Origin: JAPKYZ01 sp033763835
GTDB lineage: Bacteria; Acidobacteriota; Terriglobia; Bryobacterales; Bryobacteraceae
DNA length: 64,000 nt
Direction: 5' to 3'
NCBI GenBank assembly: GCA_033763835.1
Contig: JANRJS010000006.1
Coordinates: forward strand, 96,893 to 160,892
Shown: piece by piece, positions 8,845 to 15,757 of the stretch
Layout of the letters: each line of letters starts with the position of its first letter
Numbering within the stretch: the first letter of the stretch is position 1
Notes under the pieces: generated by a model
The model's database searches: none
The model's input: only the letters and a program-made list of their open reading frames with translations
What the model was told of the DNA's origin: nothing
Position numbers and translations under genes: made by a program

Positions 8845-9672
8845 TTACTCGACTGGCGCGCCCCGCACCAGCCTCATGGTTCGCCGCCAACGCGTCTTGG
8901 CGAAAAAGTTCGTCCCTAAGTCCTTGAGATGCGCCCAACTAAAGGCCGAACCGGCCAGCCGTTCCGTCGGCGCGTCGTAAGACCAGTAGATCAAAAACGG
9001 CTTACCGATAATGTTTTCGCGAGGCACGAATCCCCAGTAGCGCGAATCGAAGGACGCGTCGCGATTGTCGCCCATCGCGAAGTAGCAGTTCGGCGGGATC
9101 ACCACTTCCTGCTTCACGACGTGTTTTTCGAGCATATCGAGCCCTTCCGGCGACAGGCTCATCGTGGGTTCGCCCGGAAAAAAATCGCGGTAGCTTTGCA
9201 GATACTCGGCCTTGTGGACTTTGTAGGATTCGCGCAGCGCCTGCCCATTCAGATAGACGGTCTTCGCCTCGACCCGAATCCGGTCGCCCGGCATCCCGAT
9301 CACGCGTTTGACGTAGGTCTGCTTAATCTCTACCGGATAGCGGAACACGATGATGTCGCCGCGCTTCACGGGTGTGTAGGGCAGGAAGTATTTGCTCACC
9401 GGTCCCGACGGCGAATAAGCCAGTTTGTCCACTAAAACGTGGTCGCCGATCAGTAGTGTGTCTTCCATCGAACCCGTCGGTATGACGAACGCCTGAACCA
9501 GCGTCGTTGTTCCGAACAAGAGCAGCAGGACGGTCAGCGTCCACTCCGCGATGGCGTGGCGCGGGCGATAGACCGGAACGGAAGGCGCTTCGGCAACGGG
9601 CGGTTGAGCGGCGGACTCCAGCCCGCCGGGCGAAAGATCCGTCGAGGGCACTCCCGGTGTCACAGGCTCCAT
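8845..9672 (-). CDS. lepB: Signal peptidase I, upstream copy
   Basis: 275 residues. The catalytic Ser68 is in IPTGSMEDTLL after one membrane helix (LTVLLLLFGTTTLVQAF), and Lys122 is in YVKRVIGMPGDR. The GDNRDASFDSRYWGFV box and GKPFLIYWSYDAPTERL complete the fold. The cytoplasmic N-terminus is rich in Pro, Ser and Glu, unlike the basic start of the other copy. Both copies keep both catalytic residues, so both should be active. Two type I peptidases in tandem may divide substrates or growth conditions, but the sequence does not say which. It follows a small membrane protein gene with a one-base gap. Confidence 0.94.
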   Translation of the reverse strand: MEPVTPGVPSTDLSPGGLESAAQPPVAEAPSVPVYRPRHAIAEWTLTVLLLLFGTTTLVQAFVIPTGSMEDTLLIGDHVLVDKLAYSPSGPVSKYFLPYTPVKRGDIIVFRYPVEIKQTYVKRVIGMPGDRIRVEAKTVYLNGQALRESYKVHKAEYLQSYRDFFPGEPTMSLSPEGLDMLEKHVVKQEVVIPPNCYFAMGDNRDASFDSRYWGFVPRENIIGKPFLIYWSYDAPTERLAGSAFSWAHLKDLGTNFFAKTRWRRTMRLVRGAPVE

Positions 9673-9673
9673 T

Positions 9674-9973
9674 CTATTCCTCCAAAGGCTCCGGGGACCG
9701 CTCCGGCGTGGGCGCGAAACGCCGCAGACGAAACACTTCCACCATCGAGATAAACAGGTTCACGACGCCGATGCCGCTCACCGCGCCTCGAAACCAGGGA
9801 CTATCCCAAATCTTCTCCCAGCCCTGGCCCAAAAATCCGAGATTCGAGAAAAAACTGTTCTCCCAATAGTCAAGCCATGGGAAGACAAGCAGGAAAGCGC
9901 CCAGTTCGAAGCAGAAGATCACCCAAACGATGGCGGTCGCTTTATCCAGCCAAGTGTGCCGGGGGGGTTCCAT
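9674..9973 (-). CDS. Small two-helix membrane protein, unknown
   Basis: 99 residues from ATG 9973 (MEPPRHTWLDKATAI); the open frame extends upstream, but that part lies inside rnhB and looks random. There are two predicted membrane helices (about 12-33 and 65-82) separated by an aromatic loop (FPWLDYWENSFFSNLGF), with a charged tail EVFRLRRFAPTPERSPEPLEE. I do not recognise the family. It sits 4 bases after rnhB and 1 base before lepB, so it is translated as part of the SRP/ribosome/lepB run; a role in membrane protein handling is guesswork from position. Confidence 0.72.
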   Translation of the reverse strand: MEPPRHTWLDKATAIVWVIFCFELGAFLLVFPWLDYWENSFFSNLGFLGQGWEKIWDSPWFRGAVSGIGVVNLFISMVEVFRLRRFAPTPERSPEPLEE

Positions 9974-9977
9974 TAGG

Positions 9978-10589
9978 TTAGACGGAGGCGAACAGGGTCC
10001 GTTGCCCGACGGGCGCGAACGAGAAGCGGTGCAATGCGGTGGGGCCGGCATCGTCGAGTCCGCGATAGTGATCCGGCGCGGCGTAGCCCTTATTCGAATC
10101 GAACCGGAATCCGGGATAGACGCGGTGCCAGTCCTGGAGAACCCGGTCTCGCGCGACTTTAGCGACGACCGACGCTGCGGCGATCGAAGCGCACCGGGCG
10201 TCCCCGCCAATCAGCGCACGCTGGGGAACTTCGAGGTCCAGCGTCAAGGCGTCGACGAAAAGGAAATCCGGAGCGACAGGCAGTTTGCGGACGGCGGCGC
10301 AGAGGGCACGCTTCGACGCTTCGAGGATATTCATGCGGTCGATGCGAAAAGCGTCTACGCCGGCGATGGCATAGGCGATAGCACGTTCGCGAATCCGACG
10401 ATCGAGGACCTCCCGACGCTCCGGGGTTAGGGCTTTCGAATCGTCGAGGCCGCGAATCGGATGCCGTGGATCGAGAATGACGGCGGCGGCGAAGACGGGA
10501 CCGAACAGACAGCCCCGACCCACCTCGTCGGCGCCCGCGATTCGCGAAAAACCGCGGTTGCGAGCGTCGCGCTCAAACCGGCCGGTAAT
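9978..10589 (-). CDS. rnhB: Ribonuclease HII, apparent ATT start
   Basis: 203 residues if translation begins at ATT 10589. RNase HII removes ribonucleotides and RNA from RNA-DNA hybrids. The catalytic Asp-Glu pair lies in GADEVGRGC, encoded at about 10520-10535, so translation must begin upstream of the GTG at 10523. No ATG, GTG or TTG is in frame between that point and the rplS stop. An ATT at 10589 has a GGGAG ribosome site 7 nt upstream (10597-10601) and gives ITGRFERDARNRGFSRIAGADEVG, the expected N-terminus. Other motifs: GLDDSKALTPERR, DALTL with its Asp, GDARCASIAAASVVAKVARD. It follows rplS after 4 bases. Confidence 0.88.
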   Translation of the reverse strand: MTGRFERDARNRGFSRIAGADEVGRGCLFGPVFAAAVILDPRHPIRGLDDSKALTPERREVLDRRIRERAIAYAIAGVDAFRIDRMNILEASKRALCAAVRKLPVAPDFLFVDALTLDLEVPQRALIGGDARCASIAAASVVAKVARDRVLQDWHRVYPGFRFDSNKGYAAPDHYRGLDDAGPTALHRFSFAPVGQRTLFASV

Positions 10590-10593
10590 GGAG

Positions 10594-10941
10594 TTACTCC
10601 CGTTCGCGCAGGCGGGCGGCTTTGCCCTTCAAGTTCCGCAAATAGTACAACTTGGAGCGGCGCACGCGGCCCGTTCGCACGGTGTCGATATGATCGACCA
10701 CCGGCGCATGCAGCGGGAAAATACGCTCGACGCCTTGGCCAAAGCTGACCTTGCGGACAGTGATGTTCTCGCCCATACCGGTGTTCTTGCGGGCGATCAC
10801 CGTGCCTTCAAATGCCTGAAGCCGTTCCTTGTCGCCTTCCTTGATCTTGACATGAACCTTGATCGTGTCGCCGATCCGGAATTCGGGGAGGGTGGCTTTC
10901 TTGTGTTTGTTAATCGCCTTGGTCAACAGCGCGTTCTGCAT
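10594..10941 (-). CDS. rplS: 50S ribosomal protein L19
   Basis: 115 residues, the usual length. The protein has FRIGDTIKVHVKIKEGDKER, the FEGTVIARKN loop, ENITVRKVSFGQGVERIFPL and the C-terminal GRVRRSKLYYLRNLKGKAAR, all diagnostic of L19. L19 sits at the 30S-50S interface in the 50S subunit. It follows trmD by 2 bases in the conserved rpsP-rimM-trmD-rplS order. Its end contains the ribosome site of rnhB, so the two genes are probably translationally coupled. Confidence 0.97.
   Translation of the reverse strand: MQNALLTKAINKHKKATLPEFRIGDTIKVHVKIKEGDKERLQAFEGTVIARKNTGMGENITVRKVSFGQGVERIFPLHAPVVDHIDTVRTGRVRRSKLYYLRNLKGKAARLRERE
10597..10601 (-). promoter_or_regulatory. Ribosome binding site that supports the ATT start of rnhB
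   Basis: GGGAG on the minus strand, overlapping the last codons of rplS, 7 nt before the ATT at 10589. No comparable site stands before the downstream GTG at 10523, which would also remove the catalytic Asp-Glu. Together these favour ATT as the true start. Confidence 0.6.
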
Positions 10942-10943
10942 CG

Positions 10944-11642
10944 TTACACTTCCTTTGCAAGTATAGCATCCGCTGTAAGATCGGGACGCATTCGCCTTGC
11001 CTTTTCAATCGCTTTTTCCCGCCGCCATTTCGCGATTTCGGCGTGATTGCCGTTCAACAGGACTTCGGGAACCTCCCAGCCGCGAAAATCCGCCGGGCGG
11101 GTCCAATGCGGCGTGTCGAACGACCGCGCCTCGGCGTCCGCGAACGATTCGTTGAGGCTCGAAGCTTCGTTTCCGAGTACGCCCGGCAACAGGCGCGCCA
11201 CGCAATCGACGACAACCGCCGCCGCCAATTCCCCACCCGAGAGCACGAAATCGCCGATCGAGAGTTCTTCGTCGGCCAGATGCTCGGCAACGCGCTCGTC
11301 GACGCCTTCGTACCGGCCGCAGATCAGGAGTAGCGAACGCTCCCCCGCTAGCCGCCGCGCCGCGGCCTGATCGAACTTCGCCCCGTGCGCCGAAAGCAAG
11401 ATCACCCGATGGTCAGTGCGAATCGCTTCGACGCCCGCGAAAATCGGTTCGCATTTCATCACCATGCCCTCGCCACCGCCGAACGGGCGGTCGTCGACGG
11501 ATTGGTGACGGTCGGTGGTCCACTGGCGCAGTTGGTGCGCGCGGACGGTCAGGAGGCCGGATTCGATGGCGCGCCCCACGACGCCGTAGCGAAGGAGTCC
11601 GCCGAAGAACTCCGGGAAGATCGTGAGAACTTCAAAAGTCAC
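10944..11642 (-). CDS. trmD: tRNA (guanine-37-N1)-methyltransferase
   Basis: 232 residues. This SPOUT-fold enzyme transfers methyl from AdoMet to G37 of tRNAs with G at position 36, preventing frameshifts. The knot motifs LLICGRYEGVDERV and IGDFVLSGGELAA are present, as is the N-terminal FEVLTIFPEFF. The segment HWTRPADFRGWEVPEVLLNGNH is the standard substrate loop. The start overlaps the rimM stop by 4 bases. Substrates include tRNA-Pro(GGG), which is encoded at 30.4 kb. Confidence 0.97.
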   Translation of the reverse strand: MTFEVLTIFPEFFGGLLRYGVVGRAIESGLLTVRAHQLRQWTTDRHQSVDDRPFGGGEGMVMKCEPIFAGVEAIRTDHRVILLSAHGAKFDQAAARRLAGERSLLLICGRYEGVDERVAEHLADEELSIGDFVLSGGELAAAVVVDCVARLLPGVLGNEASSLNESFADAEARSFDTPHWTRPADFRGWEVPEVLLNGNHAEIAKWRREKAIEKARRMRPDLTADAILAKEV

Positions 11643-12121
11643 GAGTTGAGTTCCCGCAGCCCCTCCGGCAGTTCGGCGTCGATCCGCCGCGCCGCAAGAT
11701 CGATCTTCGAAAGCAACCGCGTGGGAATCTCGATCGCGCCGACCTCAATCAGCCGCTGCCCGGGCAATTCTTGCCAACCGGTCACTTCGCCCAGACGCTC
11801 CCCGCGGTCGTAAACGACGCAGCCGATCAGGTCGGCCAAGTAGTATTCGCCTTCGGGCAGCGGGACCCGCTCACTTACTGGAATCTCGATATCGAGCCCG
11901 TTTAGCTCGCGCGCGGCCTCCGGCGAATCGATGCCCCGGAACTTAAATACGACATCCGCGCCGTGCCACCAACTGCGCTCCACCTCCAGTTCGCGTTCGC
12001 CTGCGAAGACCCGATTCAGCTTCGCGAATCGTTCCGGGAAATCGGATAGCGGTGTGGCGACAATCTCGCCGCGCACTCCACGAGGGCGGCGCAGCGTGGC
12101 GATCGTGGCGTTACTCGGCAA
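11639..12121 (-). CDS. rimM: 16S rRNA processing protein RimM
   Basis: 160 residues, close to the family norm. RimM assists maturation of the 30S head and binds S19. The N-terminal barrel has ATLRRPRGVRGEIVATPLSDFPERF, and the C-terminal PRC-barrel has YYLADLIGCVVYDRGERLGEVTGWQELPG in the standard order. It overlaps khpA upstream by 11 bases and trmD downstream by 4, consistent with coupled translation. Confidence 0.95.
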   Translation of the reverse strand: MPSNATIATLRRPRGVRGEIVATPLSDFPERFAKLNRVFAGERELEVERSWWHGADVVFKFRGIDSPEAARELNGLDIEIPVSERVPLPEGEYYLADLIGCVVYDRGERLGEVTGWQELPGQRLIEVGAIEIPTRLLSKIDLAARRIDAELPEGLRELNS

Positions 12122-12341
12122 TCTCCAACTGATAGCGCTTGTCGAGCTTCGAAGCGGCGGCGTTCACCACCGTGCGCATGCTCCGCGCGGTACGCCCTTG
12201 TTTGCCGATTACCTTGCCGACATCCGAGGGATCGACCGTCAGCTTGATGGTCGTGCCCTCGGGACCGGGCGCTTCGGAGGCCGATACGGCATCCGGCTTA
12301 TCCACCAGCGCCTTGGCGATTTCCTCGACCAGTTCTTTCAT
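12111..12341 (-). CDS. khpA: KH-domain RNA-binding protein KhpA
   Basis: 76 residues. A single KH domain with the RNA-binding loop GKVIGKQGRTARSMRTVV (GxxG as GKQG). The family (YlqC/KhpA) sits between rpsP and rimM in many bacteria, as here, and binds structured RNA, in some species with KhpB/Jag. The N-terminal part (VEEIAKALVDKPDAV) is typical. It lies 6 bases downstream of rpsP. Confidence 0.94.
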   Translation of the reverse strand: MKELVEEIAKALVDKPDAVSASEAPGPEGTTIKLTVDPSDVGKVIGKQGRTARSMRTVVNAAASKLDKRYQLEIAE

Positions 12342-12347
12342 GAGAGT

Positions 12348-12602
12348 CTAGGCGGCGGAAGCGGCGGGCGCCGGGTTCGCCTTGATCAGACGCTCCACCG
12401 TATCCGACGGCTGCGCGCCGCACTTCTTCCAATATTCGATCCGGTCGTGCTTCAAATGCACGACGGCGGGAGTGGCAATGGGGTTGTAGTGCCCCACCAC
12501 CTCGACGCTCCGCGAATCGCGCGCGCGTTCCTTTTCGATCACGACCACGCGGTAGGTGGGCTTCTTCTTCGAGCCGAACCGCGCCAAACGAATCATCAAC
12601 AT
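12348..12602 (-). CDS. rpsP: 30S ribosomal protein S16
   Basis: 84 residues, normal for S16. The N-terminus MLMIRLARFGSKKKPTYRVV and the middle DSRSVEVVGHYNPIA are the family signature; the C-terminal AQPSDTVERLIKANPAP gives the usual second helix. Either the first or third codon (both ATG) could start. It is 49 bases downstream of ffh in the SRP/ribosome-maturation run. Confidence 0.96.
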   Translation of the reverse strand: MLMIRLARFGSKKKPTYRVVVIEKERARDSRSVEVVGHYNPIATPAVVHLKHDRIEYWKKCGAQPSDTVERLIKANPAPAASAA

Positions 12603-12651
12603 GCTTTGCTTTCTTACCTCGACTGTCCTAAATCCGATCCAATCTACTAGA

Positions 12652-14022
12652 TTACTTGAATTTCGCGAGATCTTCGATGGTCGGCAGCTTAAACTTCATG
12701 CCCTTGCCCAGCGCGCCAGAAGCCAACCCGCCCTGGAAGCTCTTCATCATCTTGCGGGCCTGCTGGTATTGCTTCAGCAGATTGTTGACGTCGGAGACTT
12801 CTGTGCCCGAACCTTTGGCGATCCGCCGCCGCCGCTGCCCGTTGATGATCTGGTGGTTCCAGCGCTCGTCGAGCGTCATCGAGTCGATGATCGCGACGAT
12901 CTTCGTAAGTTCCTTCTCGTCCACTTTGGCGTTCTTGAGCTGCTTCATCGCGCCCATGCCGGGCAGCATCCCGATGATCGACTCGAGCGATCCCAGCTTT
13001 CGCAACTGCTTCAACTGATCGCGAAAATCTTCGAGCGTGAACTCGTTCTCGATCAGCTTGCGCTGCATCTTCTCGGCTTGCTTCTGATCGACGACTTCGG
13101 AAACTTTGTCGATGAAGCTCAGCATGTCGCCCATGCCGAGAATGCGTTGCGCGACGCGGTCCGGATGGAACGGCTCGATCGCGTCCGGCTTTTCGCCCGT
13201 ACCCACGAACTTCAATGGCTGCCCGGTCACAGCGCGGATCGAGAGCGCCGCGCCGCCCCGCGCGTCGCCGTCCATCTTGGTCAGGATCACGCCCGTGATT
13301 CCTAGCCGTTGATGGAACTGCTCGGCGGACTTCACGGCGTCCTGGCCGGTCATCGCGTCGGCGACGAACAATAACTCCGAAGGATTTAGGAGTTCCTTGA
13401 GCGCGCTCAACTCCGCCATCAATTCGTCGTCGATGTGCAGCCGCCCGGCGGTATCGACCAGAATGATGTCGCGCCCGCTCTGGGCCGATTCGCGCTTCGC
13501 CCCGCGCGCGAGTTCCACCGGCGAGTTCTCGCCTTCGGGTCCTTCGTAAATCGGCACGCCCAACTGCTTCGCAAGCACCGCGAGTTGCTTCCGCGCCGCG
13601 GGCCGATAGACGTCGACGGAAACCAGGAGCGGTTTCGAGCCTTGCTTCACCAGCCACTTCGCGAGCTTCGCCGACGACGTGGTTTTGCCAGAGCCCTGCA
13701 GCCCGACAATCATGATGACGGTCGGCGGCTCGCTCCCGAACTTAAGCTTGGTCGCGGTGACGCCCAACATCCGCGTCAACTCTTCGCGGACGATCTTCAC
13801 GACCTGCTGCGACGGCGTCAGCGAAGTAAGCACCTCTTCGCCCATCGCCTTTTCCTTGATCGCGTCGATCAGTTGCTTGACGACTTTGAAGTTGACGTCG
13901 GCTTCGAGCAGCGCCACGCGAATCTCGCGCAGCGCCGACTCCATGTTTTCGGCCGAGAGTTTGCCTTCGCCGCGCAGGTTCTTGAAAACCCGCTGCAACT
14001 TTTCTGAGAGATTGTCGAACAT
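12652..14022 (-). CDS. ffh: Signal recognition particle protein Ffh
   Basis: 456 residues with the full N-G-M layout. The N domain starts MFDNLSEKLQRVFKNLRGEGK; the G domain has P-loop VGLQGSGKTTSSAKLA, VDVYRPAARKQL, DTAGRLHID and TKMDGDARGGAALS; the M domain includes LPGMGAMKQLK and the RNA-binding RRRRIAKGSG. It binds 4.5S RNA and hydrophobic signal sequences and delivers ribosomes to FtsY. It is first in a minus-strand run that ends with two signal peptidases. The RHH gene lies 70 bases upstream; I see no clear terminator or promoter in that gap. Confidence 0.97.
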   Translation of the reverse strand: MFDNLSEKLQRVFKNLRGEGKLSAENMESALREIRVALLEADVNFKVVKQLIDAIKEKAMGEEVLTSLTPSQQVVKIVREELTRMLGVTATKLKFGSEPPTVIMIVGLQGSGKTTSSAKLAKWLVKQGSKPLLVSVDVYRPAARKQLAVLAKQLGVPIYEGPEGENSPVELARGAKRESAQSGRDIILVDTAGRLHIDDELMAELSALKELLNPSELLFVADAMTGQDAVKSAEQFHQRLGITGVILTKMDGDARGGAALSIRAVTGQPLKFVGTGEKPDAIEPFHPDRVAQRILGMGDMLSFIDKVSEVVDQKQAEKMQRKLIENEFTLEDFRDQLKQLRKLGSLESIIGMLPGMGAMKQLKNAKVDEKELTKIVAIIDSMTLDERWNHQIINGQRRRRIAKGSGTEVSDVNNLLKQYQQARKMMKSFQGGLASGALGKGMKFKLPTIEDLAKFK

Positions 14023-14092
14023 GAGGTTGCGAACTGCCTTAGGAAGGGTTTCCGGCGGACTTTTTTACGGTATCACGCGCGGTTATAAGTCC

Positions 14093-14338
14093 CTAGGTTC
14101 TTCGGCGGGCGGCGGCGAACTTCTCGCGGAAATACGCAACCGCTTCGTCGCCGGGAATAAGCTTCACCTTGCCGCTCTTGATCTCGTCGTAGCGGCGGTC
14201 CAGAGTGGCGCGCGTTTCGGGCGAATCGTCGACATAACCGGCGACGGCGTCCTGCACCAACTCGGCGGCGGACCGCCCCGACAGCGTTGCGATTTCGTTT
14301 AGCGTCTTTTCAACTTCGGGGGCGAAAGTCACTTCCAT
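14093..14338 (-). CDS. Ribbon-helix-helix antitoxin-like protein without a partner
   Basis: 81 residues: a short beta strand (VTFAPEVEKTL) and two helices (SGRSAAELVQDAVAGYV), the N-terminal pattern of ParD/RHH DNA-binding antitoxins, then a charged tail. ParD genes are normally followed by a ParE/RelE toxin, but here ffh follows after 70 bases, so no toxin is encoded beside it. It may be an orphan antitoxin, a remnant, or a small regulator. Its ATG overlaps that of the divergent transporter gene (CATG), so the two share a very short regulatory region. Confidence 0.68.
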   Translation of the reverse strand: MEVTFAPEVEKTLNEIATLSGRSAAELVQDAVAGYVDDSPETRATLDRRYDEIKSGKVKLIPGDEAVAYFREKFAAARRRT

Positions 14339-15110
14339 GGCGCTCCAACCTTTCTCGCTCCAGTCTATCGGAACAAGAAACGCGCTCTTCCAAGCCTTTG
14401 TGGCATCGTATAAAAGCTTGAATTTAAACTCGAAGCGGGATTTCCTCTACCTCCTACTCGGCGGACTGTTCGTCACCAACGCGATTCTGGGCGAGGTGAT
14501 CGGGTCGAAGCTAATCATGGTCGGGCCGTACATTGCCACCATCGGCGTGATCCCGTGGCCGTTCGTGTTCCTGACCACGGACCTCATCAACGAGTACTTC
14601 GGCAAGCCCGGAGTGCGCCGCCTAACCTTCATGACCGTCGGGCTGATCCTGTACGCGTTCGCGATCTTGTTCGTCTCGATGCAAATCCCCGCCGCGCCGA
14701 TCTCACCGGTGAAGGACGACGCGTTCAACGCCGTATTCGGCCAATCGCTATGGATCATCGCCGGTAGCGTAACGGCCTTTCTCGTAAGCCAACTCGTGGA
14801 CGTGCTGGTCTTCTGGACCTTCCGCAACCAGACCGGCGGTAAACACTTATGGCTGCGCGCCACCGGCTCGACGGCGATCTCACAATTGATCGACACGTTC
14901 ATCGTGCAAGGCATCGCGTTCTGGTTGCCGGGCAAGCTCTCGACGAACGCGTTCGTTGAAGTAGCCCTGACCAGTTACATCTACAAATTCGCGATCGCCG
15001 TGAGCCTCACACCGATCATCTACGCCGCGCACGGCGCGATCGACCGCTACCTGGGCCGCGCGGAATCGGAAGCGCTGATCGCCGAAGCGGCGGGTAGCGC
15101 GAAGCGTTAG
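14337..15110 (+). CDS. yhhQ: Queuosine precursor transporter (YhhQ/VUT family)
   Basis: 257 residues. Six or so membrane helices; YhhQ/VUT features include GGLFVTNAILGEVIGSKL in helix 1, WPFVFLTTDLINEYFGK in the second, and LWLRATGSTAISQLIDTFIV near the end. These proteins import queuosine precursors such as preQ0/preQ1. The first 25 or so residues are polar, so a later start is possible. The nearest functional relation in this window is gluQRS at the left edge, which acts on queuosine in tRNA(Asp). It diverges from the RHH gene. Confidence 0.85.
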   Translation: MALQPFSLQSIGTRNALFQAFVASYKSLNLNSKRDFLYLLLGGLFVTNAILGEVIGSKLIMVGPYIATIGVIPWPFVFLTTDLINEYFGKPGVRRLTFMTVGLILYAFAILFVSMQIPAAPISPVKDDAFNAVFGQSLWIIAGSVTAFLVSQLVDVLVFWTFRNQTGGKHLWLRATGSTAISQLIDTFIVQGIAFWLPGKLSTNAFVEVALTSYIYKFAIAVSLTPIIYAAHGAIDRYLGRAESEALIAEAAGSAKR

Positions 15111-15125
15111 TCGTTGCGCTCCGGG

Positions 15126-15470
15126 CTATCGCCCGAGAATGATATCGATGCCACCGAGGATCGACGTCATCGCATTTTGACTCAACTTTGCGATGCGCTC
15201 GGTCAACAGCGCCTTGTCGAGGCTGACGATCTGAGTGGGATTGGCCACGGAATCCTTGGGCAGGCCCGCCGCGCTGGCTCGGAGCAATACGTTGCCCGGC
15301 GCTTCCGCATACTTGAGATTGCTCGTGAGCGGAACACAAACGACGGTGGCGAGACGGCTACGATTCAGGTGATCGCTTTGGACGACGACGACCGGCCTTC
15401 GATACCCAGGTCCGGAACCGGTTGGCGAAGGCAGGTCCGCCCACCACACCTCGCCCCGCCCCACTACCAT
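15126..15470 (-). CDS. mazF: MazF/PemK-like toxin
   Basis: 114 residues. The start RGEVWWADLPSPTGSGPGYRRPVVVVQSD is characteristic of MazF/PemK endoribonucleases: the GEVWWADL strand, the Gly-rich loop, then RRPVVVVQ. VCVPLTSN and the PTQIVSLDKALL strand complete the fold. MazF toxins cleave mRNA at short single-stranded motifs. Its start overlaps the antitoxin stop by 7 bases, the normal antitoxin-first order, which gives coupled synthesis. Confidence 0.9.
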   Translation of the reverse strand: MVVGRGEVWWADLPSPTGSGPGYRRPVVVVQSDHLNRSRLATVVCVPLTSNLKYAEAPGNVLLRASAAGLPKDSVANPTQIVSLDKALLTERIAKLSQNAMTSILGGIDIILGR

Positions 15471-15700
15471 TCGACGCGGGCCAAGGCGCGTTGGGACGCT
15501 ACGGATGTGAAAGGGTCCACCGCATCGCCGGTGGCGTCGAGGACGCGATTCATCGCATCGGTGATCTCGTCTCCGGAATGGCGCGCGAGATACTCGCCCA
15601 GGGCATCGCTATAGAGTTGGCTTCGGGACCGCTTCGAGCGCCGCGCAAACCGCTCGGCCCGGTCGAAAATGGCGTCGGGAATGGATACCGCCGTTTTCAT
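15464..15700 (-). CDS. RHH antitoxin paired with the MazF-like toxin
   Basis: 78 residues. The N-terminal MKTAVSIPDAIFDRAERFARRSKRSRSQLYSDALGEYL is a ribbon-helix-helix domain (beta strand then two helices), as in ChpI/CopG-type antitoxins of MazF toxins rather than the AbrB-like MazE. The C-terminal half is acidic and probably wraps the toxin. Antitoxin first, 7-base overlap with the toxin: a complete type II module, likely self-repressed through the RHH domain. Confidence 0.88.
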   Translation of the reverse strand: MKTAVSIPDAIFDRAERFARRSKRSRSQLYSDALGEYLARHSGDEITDAMNRVLDATGDAVDPFTSVASQRALARVEW

Positions 15701-15757
15701 ACCGTTAGTATAACCGAACCCGCCGCGACCCTTAGCGCTATCCGTTGCGCCTGCCCC

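Noticed and set aside
12689..13657. Long frame inside ffh
   Set aside because: Out-of-frame shadow of ffh, Arg-rich and without any motif.
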